8,938 nucleotides of DNA, from assembly GCA_947251855.1 (NCBI GenBank), contig CAMXUZ010000302.1, positions 1 to 8,938 on the forward strand. The letters are read 5' to 3'. This DNA is from an uncultured Ruaniaceae bacterium (GTDB lineage Bacteria; Actinomycetota; Actinomycetes; Actinomycetales; Beutenbergiaceae). The notes below the pieces were generated by a model, which worked only from the letters and a program-made list of their open reading frames with translations, did no database searches and was not told the origin of the DNA. How positions within the stretch are numbered: position 1 is the first letter of the stretch; every line of letters begins with the position of its first letter. This document shows positions 1-5,900 of the stretch, in pieces. The position numbers were made by a program, and so were the translations under genes.

Positions 1-2
1 CC

Positions 3-188
3 ATCATCCTCGCCGTGATCGCCGGGGTGTGGGGGTGGCTGAGCTGGTTCATCCGCCGTCGCGAGAAGCGCAACCACGATGCCGCCGACGCGTTCGCGGG
101 CCCGCGCCTGTACTGGATCGACCACCCCGAGCGGCTCCAACACATTGCCGACGGTCCCGTCGGGGGCGAGGACGGGGGCGAGGGCTGA
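3..188 (+). CDS. C-terminal end of an unknown membrane-anchored protein (5' partial)
   Basis: An open frame enters from the left edge and ends at TGA 186-188, giving 61 visible residues. It begins with a hydrophobic stretch (IILAVIAGVWGWLSWF) that looks like a transmembrane helix. A basic cluster (RRREKR) follows directly, which by the positive-inside rule would put the remaining tail in the cytoplasm. The tail is hydrophilic, contains a GPRLYWIDHPERLQ segment and ends in a Gly/Glu/Asp-rich run. I do not recognise the family and infer no function. The reading frame is supported by the sensible helix-plus-basic-stop pattern and by codon use like that of the neighbouring genes. The start and most of the protein may lie outside the window, or this could be a short single-helix protein missing only its first residues. 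Confidence 0.5.
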   Translation: MILAVIAGVWGWLSWFIRRREKRNHDAADAFAGPRLYWIDHPERLQHIADGPVGGEDGGEG

Positions 189-249
189 GGGCGGCATCCC
201 GCTGGGAGTTGTATAGATCACCTGCGGGGGTGCCCCGGGGCCCCGTGCC

Positions 250-280
250 GTGCTTTAGACTTGGGGATTGGTTAATATTC
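250..280 (+). promoter_or_regulatory. Candidate tig promoter region
   Basis: The gap before tig (189-345) is mostly GC-rich, but 253-280 is locally AT-rich. Two hexamers fit the actinobacterial -10 pattern TAnnnT: TAGACT at 256-261 and TAATAT at 273-278. Neither has a convincing -35 at the right distance. GC-rich inverted repeats just upstream (CGGGG 225-229 with CCCCG 241-245) might end transcription of the previous gene but lack a T-run. The location is inferred from base composition and motif match only. Confidence 0.3.
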
Positions 281-345
281 GGTCAACGCATGCTGCCCTG
301 CGGCAACCGCGCCCGAACCCTCAAATCTGTCTGGAGTTCAAGCAC

Positions 346-1776
346 GTGAAGAGCGCAGTCGAGAACCTCGACCCGACCCGGGTCAAACTCTCCGTCGAGG
401 TCCCGATGGACGACCTCAAAGTCCACATGGATGCGGCGTACGCAGAAGTTGCGCAGCAGGTGAACATCCCCGGCTTCCGCCGTGGGAAGGCCCCCGCTCG
501 GATCATCGACCAGCGCGTGGGCCGCCCCGTGGTGCTTGAACGCGCGATCAACGCGGCGATGCCTGACCTGTACACCCAGGCGGTCACGGAAGCCGACGTC
601 AAGCCGCTCGGCCAGCCGGACATCGAAATCACCGCGATCCCCGGGGTCACCGAAGACGAGGACGACCTGAAGTTCACCGCCGTCGTCGACATCCGCCCCG
701 ACGTCACCATCCCCGACCTATCGACCCTCACCGTTACGGTGGACGACATCGAGGTCACCGACGAGGACGTCGACGCCGCCGTGGAGGACCTGCGCGCAGG
801 TTTCGGAACGCTCATCTCTGTTGACCGCGCGGCCCAGGAGGGTGACGTGCTCACGATCGACATGTCGGCCAAGGTCGGCGAGGAAGAGATCGACTCCGTC
901 ACCGGCGTCTCCTACGAGATCGGCTCGGGGAACATGCTCGAAGGCATGGACGAGGCGGTCACCGGTTTGAGCGAAGGGGAAACGACTACTTTCACCGCAC
1001 CCCTCGCCGGTGGCGAGCACGCGGGCACCGACTCCGAGATCACCGTCACCGCCACGGCGGTGAAGGAGCGCGAACTGCCCGAACTGGACGACGAATTCGC
1101 CCAGATGGCTTCCGAAGAGGTCGACACCCTCGAGGAGCTGCGCGGCCAACTGCGTGAAGAGGTCGCCACCCGCAAAGCCTCCGACCAGGCGGTCCAGGCC
1201 CGCGATGTGCTCCTGGAGCAGCTCGAAGAGACGGTGGAGTTCCCCACCCCCAACGGCATCGTCGAGGATGAGGTGTACCGCCACCTCGAAGCCGAAGGCC
1301 GCCTCGAGGATGACGAACACCGCGACGAGGTGACCGAAGAGACGACCAAGGTGCTGCGCCGCCAGCTGCTGCTCGACGCCGTCGCCGAGATCGTCGACCC
1401 GCAGATCTCCCAGGATGAACTCATCCAGTACCTGCTGCGGATGGCTCAGCAGTCCGGCCTCGACCCGAACACCTTCATCTCCCAGGCGGACTCCTCCGGT
1501 CAGATCCCCATGTACGTGGCGGAACTCTCCCGGAACAAGGCCGTGGCCCTCGCGCTGCGGAAGGCGAAGGTCGTGGACGCCTCCGGCAACGACGTCGACC
1601 TCAGCGAATACATCGGCTCGGACGAGGAGGATGCCGAAGCCGCCGAAGCGGCCGGGAACTTCATCGACGTGACCGACGACGCGGAAGAGGCGTTGGAAGA
1701 TCCAGTCATCGACGTCGTCGAGGATGACGCCGAGGAAACCGAGGCCGATGTGCCTGACGAGGCGGACGAAGACTAA
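346..1776 (+). CDS. tig: Trigger factor, ribosome-associated chaperone and prolyl isomerase
   Basis: Trigger factor binds at the ribosomal exit tunnel, shields nascent chains and has peptidyl-prolyl isomerase activity in the cytosol. The protein is 476 residues. The N-terminal ribosome-binding domain carries the family signature GFRRGK at residues 43-48, followed by AP and IIDQRVGR. An FKBP-like isomerase domain spans about 160-245 (GDVLTIDMSA at 166, YEIGSGNMLEGMD). The C-terminal chaperone domain follows from ELPELDDEFA at about 243. I place the start at GTG 346 because KSAVENLDPTRVKL directly after it is the conserved trigger-factor N-terminus and CTGGAG at 331-336 can serve as ribosome binding site; an upstream ATG at 268 would add 26 atypical residues. 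The last 53 residues are very acidic (26 Asp/Glu, no Lys/Arg). A hairpin terminator follows the stop. The family assignment is secure. Confidence 0.97.
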   Translation: MKSAVENLDPTRVKLSVEVPMDDLKVHMDAAYAEVAQQVNIPGFRRGKAPARIIDQRVGRPVVLERAINAAMPDLYTQAVTEADVKPLGQPDIEITAIPGVTEDEDDLKFTAVVDIRPDVTIPDLSTLTVTVDDIEVTDEDVDAAVEDLRAGFGTLISVDRAAQEGDVLTIDMSAKVGEEEIDSVTGVSYEIGSGNMLEGMDEAVTGLSEGETTTFTAPLAGGEHAGTDSEITVTATAVKERELPELDDEFAQMASEEVDTLEELRGQLREEVATRKASDQAVQARDVLLEQLEETVEFPTPNGIVEDEVYRHLEAEGRLEDDEHRDEVTEETTKVLRRQLLLDAVAEIVDPQISQDELIQYLLRMAQQSGLDPNTFISQADSSGQIPMYVAELSRNKAVALALRKAKVVDASGNDVDLSEYIGSDEEDAEAAEAAGNFIDVTDDAEEALEDPVIDVVEDDAEETEADVPDEADED

Positions 1777-1793
1777 CCTTCCTCACCGTCGAC

Positions 1794-1830
1794 CGGCCGG
1801 GTCCCCGTTGTGGGGGTGCCCGGCCGTTTC
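1794..1830 (+). terminator. Intrinsic terminator after tig
   Basis: CGGCCGGG (1794-1801) is perfectly complementary to CCCGGCCG (1819-1826), enclosing a loop in which CCCC and GGGG can extend the stem. A short TTTC tail (1827-1830) follows. It sits 17 bases after the tig stop and separates tig from the lipoprotein gene. The weak T-run is common in actinobacterial terminators and keeps confidence moderate. Confidence 0.65.
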
Positions 1831-1970
1831 GTATTCTCGGCGGCGAATGCGCACGCATGCCGCGAGGCAGTGTCCACCACCGATGGTGCCGCCGTCAATC
1901 CTCTTCGCTGCTCGGACGGGCGGGGGCTACCGTTGCCGAACGCTTCGTCGCTCAGCGAGAGGAAAGTAGC

Positions 1971-2393
1971 ATGCGCCGCAAACGAGTTCTCATCACTGCC
2001 CCGGTTCTCGCCGCCGGCCTGCTCCTTGCCGGTTGCGCCAACGACGGCAACTCAGATTCGCGAACGGAAGAAACTTCCGCCCCCGAAGACACATCCTCGA
2101 CAGAAGAGGGAGGTGACGGCTGCTTCATCCACTTCTTCGACGGAGATGACTTCGACGAGAACGACGACAACTTCAAACTCACCGAAGCAGGGGAGTACGA
2201 GAACCTCGAGAACCTGCCCGGCGCCGACCAGGACTGGACCGATGAGGCCGACAGTCTGAAAGTCGGTGAGAGCGCCTCGGTGACGATCTTCTCCGAGGAA
2301 AATTTCGAAGGCGATTCGCAAGACCTCGAACCCGGCACGGAGCAAGCGGGCGTCGACCTCGAACCGCAGTCACTGAAGATGACGTGCGACTGA
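1971..2393 (+). CDS. Small secreted lipoprotein with beta/gamma-crystallin-like repeats
   Basis: This is a 140-residue predicted lipoprotein. Residues 1-22 are a lipoprotein signal: basic MRRKR, a hydrophobic core and the lipobox LLAGC, with Cys22 as the lipidation site, so the product should be anchored outside the cytoplasmic membrane. An acidic Ser/Thr-rich linker runs to about residue 50. The rest looks like two Greek-key repeats of the beta/gamma-crystallin family: FIHFFDGDDFDE...WTDEADSLKV (52-98) and VTIFSEENFEGD...LEPQSLKM (104-137). The second matches the family's aromatic-x-x-x-x-F-x-G pattern. The calcium motif (N/D-N/D-x-x-S/T-S) is degenerate in both (TDEADS, DLEPQS). Cys51 and Cys139 could form a disulfide closing the domain. 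ATG 1971 is chosen over an in-frame ATG at 1857 because it gives the signal peptide and follows AGAGGA (1958-1963) at seven bases. It is probably monocistronic. The lipoprotein call is firm; the fold is inferred by eye and the role is unknown. Confidence 0.85.
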   Translation: MRRKRVLITAPVLAAGLLLAGCANDGNSDSRTEETSAPEDTSSTEEGGDGCFIHFFDGDDFDENDDNFKLTEAGEYENLENLPGADQDWTDEADSLKVGESASVTIFSEENFEGDSQDLEPGTEQAGVDLEPQSLKMTCD

Positions 2394-2401
2394 CCGCCAC
2401 G

Positions 2402-2417
2402 CGCGGCCGGAGCCGCG
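2402..2417. terminator. Short GC hairpin between convergent genes
   Basis: CGCGGC (2402-2407) pairs perfectly with GCCGCG (2412-2417) around a four-base loop, inside the 25-base gap between the convergent stops of the lipoprotein and dehydrogenase genes. A symmetric hairpin here could serve both strands. Neither side has a T-run, so termination is inferred from position only. Confidence 0.35.
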
Positions 2418-2418
2418 G

Positions 2419-3216
2419 CTAGATCGTCCACACCGAACCCGCGTCCACCCGGTAGTTCGCCCCGTTGACGAAGCTCGCCTGCTCCGAACACAGGAACGCG
2501 ATGACGGCGGCAACCTCCTCCGGCTTACCGCGCCGGTTGGTCTCCATCGAGGGGCGTTCTTCGGCGAGGAAACTCTGGATCGCCTCATGCATGTCGGTGC
2601 CGCGTTGTTCGGCGCGTTTGGTCATCATCTCATCGGTCATCGGCGTGGAAATGAACGCGGGGGAGACGGAATTGATGAGGATCCCCTCTTTGGCGTAGGT
2701 GCGTGAGATCCCCTTCGCGAGGTTGAGGAGCGCCGCCTTCGACGCGGAATAGGGGAGCTCGGAGGCATACGGTTGCACGCCGTCCTCGGACGAGATGAAG
2801 ACGATCCGACCCCAACCCCGTTCGCGCATCCACGGCAACACCGCCCGAGTCATCCGGACGCTGCCGAACAGGTTGACCTCGAACGTCTCCCGCCAACCGT
2901 CGTCGTCGATCTCGTGAAAGACGGAGCCGGGCCCGTGGATCCCCGCAGCGTTGATGAGGATGTCCGCGTACGGGGTGTCCAGCGTGCTGATATAGCCCGT
3001 GAGCTCCTCGATGGACTCGTTGCTCGTGACGTCAACGGGGAAGTGGTGCAGGCGCGGATGGTCCAGTTGCGCCGCGGTCGCCGCGAGCTGGTCGGGGTAC
3101 TGGTCGGCGATCACGACGCTCGCGCCCTCGGCGAGCAGGGTTTGCGCGCAGGCGAGCCCGATCCCGGAGTCCGCGCCTGTGATGAGTGCCGTGTGCTCGT
3201 GGAGTCCAAGATCCAT
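2419..3216 (-). CDS. Short-chain dehydrogenase/reductase (classical SDR), probably NAD-dependent
   Basis: This 265-residue protein has the full classical SDR layout: a Rossmann nucleotide-binding motif TGADSGIG (13-20), NAAG (89-92), and a catalytic tetrad Asn115, Ser143, Tyr156, Lys160 (YSASK). The acidic Asp38 at the end of the second beta strand (VVIAD) usually favours NAD(H) over NADP(H). A C-terminal substrate-loop region (STPMTDEMMTKRAEQ...) and a VNGANYRVDAG ending are typical of the family. It should be a soluble oxidoreductase acting on an alcohol/carbonyl group; the substrate cannot be read from the sequence. ATG 3214-3216 is preceded on this strand by AAGGGA (3224-3229 in plus coordinates) at seven bases. 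It is transcribed alone, convergent with the lipoprotein gene and divergent from the Rieske gene, 165 bases away. Family is certain, specificity unknown. Confidence 0.93.
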   Translation of the reverse strand: MDLGLHEHTALITGADSGIGLACAQTLLAEGASVVIADQYPDQLAATAAQLDHPRLHHFPVDVTSNESIEELTGYISTLDTPYADILINAAGIHGPGSVFHEIDDDGWRETFEVNLFGSVRMTRAVLPWMRERGWGRIVFISSEDGVQPYASELPYSASKAALLNLAKGISRTYAKEGILINSVSPAFISTPMTDEMMTKRAEQRGTDMHEAIQSFLAEERPSMETNRRGKPEEVAAVIAFLCSEQASFVNGANYRVDAGSVWTI

Positions 3217-3381
3217 GTCTGCGTCCCTTCGATTCGCAACCGTTTCGACCGGCGCTGGCGTGCCGTTCCTGGTTCGACATATAGCGGAGTTTGCCTCCCG
3301 CCGGCAGGGGGTGGCGCTGGCTGCGGAGCTGGTCTAGCGTCCTGCGCACGAGAGGATCGACTTGCGAAGGAGAGGGCCGAG
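3217..3381. promoter_or_regulatory. Divergent intergenic region of the SDR and Rieske genes
   Basis: These 165 bases separate two divergently transcribed genes, so both promoters should lie here. The only AT-rich patch is around 3278-3284 (CATATAG), which could be a -10 on the minus strand (TATATG) or part of one on the plus strand. No convincing -35, operator or dyad was found. The ribosome binding sites lie at its two ends: AAGGGA for the dehydrogenase and GAAGGAGAG (3366-3374) for the Rieske gene. Confidence 0.35.
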
Positions 3382-4239
3382 ATGTTGGCGAAGTTAGCAC
3401 GGCGGATCTATAAGGCGGAACAACTCGACGGGATCGTGGAACCGCTCGCAGACGCAGCGAACAAGGTGCTTCCGCCCGGCGGGGTGAAGGATCTGCTGCA
3501 CGGCAAACAACTCGGGCACGCCCTGCACCCGATGCTCGTCGCCGCGCCGATCGGCTTCAACATCGGGGCGAGCCTGCTCGACTTCGTGCCGGGCGAACGC
3601 GCAGGTGCCCGCGAAGGGGCGCAGCGGCTCACCGGTGCCGCGCTCCTGGCGACCGTGCCGACCGTGCTCTCGGGACTCGCGGACTGGTCGAGCCTCGGGG
3701 TGAACATCGGCGAAAAACGCGTCGGCCTCGTTCACGCGGGGGCGAACACGTTCGCGACGACGTTCTACCTCGCCTCGTGGTTGGCGCGCCGCTCCGGCCG
3801 GCACGGCCTCGGTGCCACGCTCTCCCTGATCGGCGGGGGAGGACTCGTGGTGGGAGGCTACCTCGGCGGGCACCTCGCCTACGTCAACGCCGTCGGGGTG
3901 AACCGGAACGCGGACGCCCAACCCGAACCGGCGGACTGGACCGACGCCGCCCCGGCGACGGATCTGGACCAGGGCCCGATCCGAGTGGACCTTGAGGGCC
4001 AGGCGATCGTCGTCGTCCGCGACACCTACGGAGTGCACGCCCTCGGAGCCGTCTGCTCCCACCTCGGCGGCCCGCTCGATGAGGGGGAGCTCAAGGACGG
4101 CTGCCTCGTGTGCCCGTGGCACGGCTCGGAGTTCGACGTCACCACCGGCGCGGTCGTGCGGGGCCCGGCGACGGTGCCGCAACCGAGGTACGAGGCCCGG
4201 ATCGAGGACGGGCGGGTGCAGGTGCGGGCCCGGGAGTGA
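3382..4239 (+). CDS. Membrane protein with DUF2231-like domain fused to a Rieske [2Fe-2S] domain
   Basis: This 285-residue protein joins two parts. Residues about 40-170 are a membrane domain opening with GHALHPMLVAAPIGFNIGASLLDF, which resembles the DUF2231 family (G-H-x-x-H-P-x-L-v). Further hydrophobic segments lie at about 83-100, 115-134 and 143-168. Residues about 195-285 form a Rieske domain with cluster ligands Cys225, His227, Cys244 and His247 in the pattern C-x-H-(16)-C-x-x-H (CSHLGG ... CPWHGSEFDVTTG). The Rieske part should hold a [2Fe-2S] cluster and transfer electrons; it resembles ferredoxin-type Rieske domains, so a cytochrome bc1 role is not implied. ATG 3382 is preferred because GAAGGAGAG (3366-3374) lies at good distance and the frame further upstream is antisense to the dehydrogenase gene. 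The redox partner is unknown. The Rieske assignment is strong; the DUF2231 match is by eye. Confidence 0.9.
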   Translation: MLAKLARRIYKAEQLDGIVEPLADAANKVLPPGGVKDLLHGKQLGHALHPMLVAAPIGFNIGASLLDFVPGERAGAREGAQRLTGAALLATVPTVLSGLADWSSLGVNIGEKRVGLVHAGANTFATTFYLASWLARRSGRHGLGATLSLIGGGGLVVGGYLGGHLAYVNAVGVNRNADAQPEPADWTDAAPATDLDQGPIRVDLEGQAIVVVRDTYGVHALGAVCSHLGGPLDEGELKDGCLVCPWHGSEFDVTTGAVVRGPATVPQPRYEARIEDGRVQVRARE

Positions 4240-4290
4240 GGCGGAGGTGTTCGATGCGCGGGCGGGGCCTTGCCGCCGCCGTCGTTGCTC

Positions 4291-4296
4291 TATAAC
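4291..4296 (+). promoter_or_regulatory. Candidate upstream -10 element of the clpP operon
   Basis: TATAACTAAAAT begins at 4291, an AT-rich island in a GC-rich gap. TATAAC resembles a -10, and TTGCCG (4270-4275) could act as a -35 with a short 15-base spacer. If used, transcription would begin near 4303, just before the proposed ClgR box, which fits poorly with activation by ClgR. It may therefore be a constitutive second promoter or not be used. Confidence 0.3.
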
Positions 4297-4303
4297 TAAA
4301 ATC

Positions 4304-4321
4304 TCTGCGCTACCAGCGAAA
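4304..4321 (+). promoter_or_regulatory. Putative ClgR operator upstream of clpP1P2
   Basis: The core CGCTACCAGCG (4308-4318) fits the ClgR consensus as I recall it, CGCynAnrGCG, at ten of eleven positions, with AAA following as expected. ClgR is the actinobacterial activator of clp protease genes. The core centre is 83 bases before the proposed TTG start of clpP1. TAAAGT at 4361-4366 fits a -10 (TAnnnT) and would place the box about 60 bases upstream of the transcription start, a usual activator position; no good -35 is seen there, as expected for an activator-dependent promoter. The match is by eye and the binding is inferred. Confidence 0.55.
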
Positions 4322-4395
4322 CAGGGGGCGCTGGGGGCAGGAAATGTCGTCAGCGAGCGTTAAAGTCAATGACAGTCGATAGACAGGAGCGAACG

Positions 4396-5031
4396 TTGAG
4401 CAAATCTTCCGAAAACCTACCGCAGGGCGCGGCGGGGGACTCTCACTACTCACTCGGCGACAGCATTTATAACCGTCTTCTCAAAGTGCGCATCATCTGG
4501 CTCGGTTCCGACGTGCGGGATGACAATGCGAACCAGATCTGCGCCCAGATGCTGCTGCTCGCTGCCGAAGACCCAGACAAAGACATTTGGCTCTACATCA
4601 ACTCACCCGGCGGCTCGGTCACCGCAGGGATGGCCATCTACGACACCATGCAGTATGTGAAGCCGGACGTGGCGACCGTCGCGATGGGGATGGCCGCCTC
4701 GATGGGCCAGTTCCTGCTCGCCTCCGGCACCCCGGGTAAGCGCTATGCCACCCCGCATGCGCGAGTGATGATGCACCAGCCCTCAGGTGGAATCCGCGGT
4801 ACCGCGACCGACATCAAGATCAACGCGGAACTCATCTTGCACATGAAGAAGGTCATGGCAGAACTCACCGCCGAGCAGACCGGCAAGACGGTGGAGCAGA
4901 TCAACCGCGACGCCGACCGCGACCGTTGGTTCACCGCCGAGGAGGCGATGGACTACGGCTTCATCGACCACGTTGTGCGCCACGCTCCTTCCGCGGCGAA
5001 CATGGGTGACCGCGACGGCGAGGCGAAGTAA
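4396..5031 (+). CDS. clpP1: ATP-dependent Clp protease proteolytic subunit ClpP1
   Basis: ClpP1 is one of two serine-protease subunits that form the hetero-tetradecameric ClpP1P2 chamber of actinobacteria, which degrades proteins fed in by ClpX or ClpC. The 211-residue protein carries the catalytic triad Ser102 (GMAASMGQ), His127 (MMHQP) and Asp172 (RDADRDRW), and the [12 protein letters not shown] segment lining the active site. The AASMG context matches ClpP1-type subunits. I choose TTG 4396 because AGGAG (4385-4389) sits six bases upstream. An in-frame ATG at 4369 has no recognisable ribosome binding site and may lie at or before the transcription start. The segment before about residue 18 is likely a cleaved propeptide, as known for ClpP. 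It is followed after two bases by clpP2, with which it should be co-transcribed and translationally coupled. A putative ClgR box precedes it. Identity is certain, the start somewhat less so. Confidence 0.95.
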   Translation: MSKSSENLPQGAAGDSHYSLGDSIYNRLLKVRIIWLGSDVRDDNANQICAQMLLLAAEDPDKDIWLYINSPGGSVTAGMAIYDTMQYVKPDVATVAMGMAASMGQFLLASGTPGKRYATPHARVMMHQPSGGIRGTATDIKINAELILHMKKVMAELTAEQTGKTVEQINRDADRDRWFTAEEAMDYGFIDHVVRHAPSAANMGDRDGEAK

Positions 5032-5033
5032 GG

Positions 5034-5723
5034 ATGACATTGAACAGTAACGAATTTCTTTCCCGCTCACCGCGACTCGCTGGACCCGGCGGTATCGCCG
5101 AGAGCCCATCCAACCGCTACGTGCTGCCCCAGTTCGAGGAGCGCACCGCCTACGGCTTCAAGCGCCAGGACCCATACACCAAGCTCTTCGAGGATCGAAT
5201 CATCTTCCTCGGGGTGCAGGTGGACGACGCTTCCGCCGATGACGTCATGGCGCAGCTCCTCGTGTTGGAATCGCAGGACCCGGATTCGCTCATCACGCTG
5301 TACATCAACTCACCCGGTGGGTCCTTCACCGCGATGACGGCGATCTACGACACGATGCAGTACATCCGCCCGCAGATCCAAACGGTCTGCCTCGGCCAGG
5401 CGGCCTCGGCCGCGGCGGTGCTCCTCGCCGCGGGCTCCCCGGGTAAGCGACTTGCACTGCCGAACGCGCGGGTGCTCATCCACCAGCCCGCGATGGAAGG
5501 TGGGTACGCGCAGGCCTCGGACATCGAGATCCACGCGAACGAGATGCTGCGCATGCGCACGTGGCTCGAGGAGACGATCTCGAAGCACTCGGGCACGCCG
5601 GTGGAGCAGGTGACGGAGGACATCGAACGAGACAAGATCCTGTCTGCGGCCGAAGCCCTCGACTACGGGCTCGTCGACCAGGTGCTCGAGAGCCGGAAGC
5701 TCGCAGAGCTGCCGAAGCAGTAA
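5034..5723 (+). CDS. clpP2: ATP-dependent Clp protease proteolytic subunit ClpP2
   Basis: This is the second proteolytic subunit and partner of ClpP1 in the mixed two-ring ClpP1P2 complex. It has 229 residues with the catalytic triad Ser125 ([14 protein letters not shown]), His150 (LIHQP) and Asp196 (TEDIERDK). The AASAAA context, unlike AASMG in ClpP1, is the mark of ClpP2-type subunits. The N-terminal stretch of about 35 residues before [27 protein letters not shown] is probably processed off. ATG 5034 lies two bases after the clpP1 stop. A TTG at 5040 in the same frame has a better spaced AAGGA (5030-5034) and would shorten the product by two residues, so the exact start is open. A strong terminator follows the stop. 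clpX is not next to it. Identity is certain. Confidence 0.96.
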   Translation: MTLNSNEFLSRSPRLAGPGGIAESPSNRYVLPQFEERTAYGFKRQDPYTKLFEDRIIFLGVQVDDASADDVMAQLLVLESQDPDSLITLYINSPGGSFTAMTAIYDTMQYIRPQIQTVCLGQAASAAAVLLAAGSPGKRLALPNARVLIHQPAMEGGYAQASDIEIHANEMLRMRTWLEETISKHSGTPVEQVTEDIERDKILSAAEALDYGLVDQVLESRKLAELPKQ

Positions 5724-5748
5724 CCGCCCAAGGCGGGGCAGACCCCGC
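5724..5748 (+). other. Two overlapping, mutually exclusive hairpins after clpP2
   Basis: CCGCC (5724-5728) can pair with GGCGG (5732-5736), and GCGGGG (5733-5738) can pair with CCCCGC (5743-5748). The two stems share bases 5733-5736, so only one can form. They lie directly after the clpP2 stop and before the main terminator. No T-run follows, so they are more likely 3'-end structure than terminators. The pairing is seen in the sequence; the function is unknown. Confidence 0.4.
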
Positions 5749-5753
5749 TGAAA

Positions 5754-5793
5754 GGGGCCGGGGCGTGAGAACGCGTCCCGGCCCCCTTTTTTT
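5754..5793 (+). terminator. Strong intrinsic terminator of the clpP1P2 operon
   Basis: GGGGCCGGG (5754-5762) pairs perfectly with CCCGGCCCC (5777-5785). The stem can be extended inward by CG/CG and two G-T wobbles around a small loop near 5767-5772. A run of seven T (5787-5793) follows after one extra C. This is a textbook rho-independent terminator and isolates the clpP operon from the sugar transporter genes. Confidence 0.92.
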
Positions 5794-5821
5794 GTGCCCG
5801 CATGGGTGCCCGGCGTCCCCT

Positions 5822-5880
5822 CTGGATATAAATTTCATCATCCACTAAAGTGTGATACAAAGTTTCAGGCCCGCGGGCTG
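5822..5880 (+). promoter_or_regulatory. Promoter/operator region of the sugar ABC transporter operon
   Basis: An AT-rich island (5826-5866) precedes the binding-protein gene. It offers TATAAA (5827-5832), TAAAGT (5846-5851) and GATACA (5854-5859, behind a TG) as possible -10 elements; no -35 stands out. Two perfect 10-base palindromes lie here: CACTAAAGTG arms at 5843-5846 and 5849-5852, and GCCCGCGGGC at 5869-5878. Either could be bound by a sugar-responsive regulator, as is common for such operons, but no regulator gene is in view and neither matches an operator I can name. Confidence 0.4.
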
Positions 5881-5900
5881 ACACCTTTCGAGGAGGAAAG

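Noticed and set aside
236..245. CGGGGCCCCG palindrome before tig, considered as a terminator or operator
   Set aside because: It has no loop and no following T-run; in DNA this GC-rich it may be chance.
268..345. Upstream ATG for trigger factor, adding 26 residues
   Set aside because: The added residues do not resemble trigger factor, and the conserved N-terminus begins right after GTG 346; 268 also lies within the likely promoter region.
1831..1970. Search for a small gene or RNA between tig and the lipoprotein gene
   Set aside because: Open frames here overlap the tig terminator or lack a ribosome binding site and motif; only the lipoprotein's own ribosome binding site is convincing.
2773..3381. 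Long in-frame upstream extension of the Rieske gene
   Set aside because: It is antisense to the dehydrogenase gene, has no domain features, and a good ribosome binding site precedes ATG 3382.
3394..4182. 262-residue minus-strand open frame opposite the Rieske gene
   Set aside because: Shadow of the GC-rich coding strand; no recognisable domain and atypical Arg/His-rich composition.
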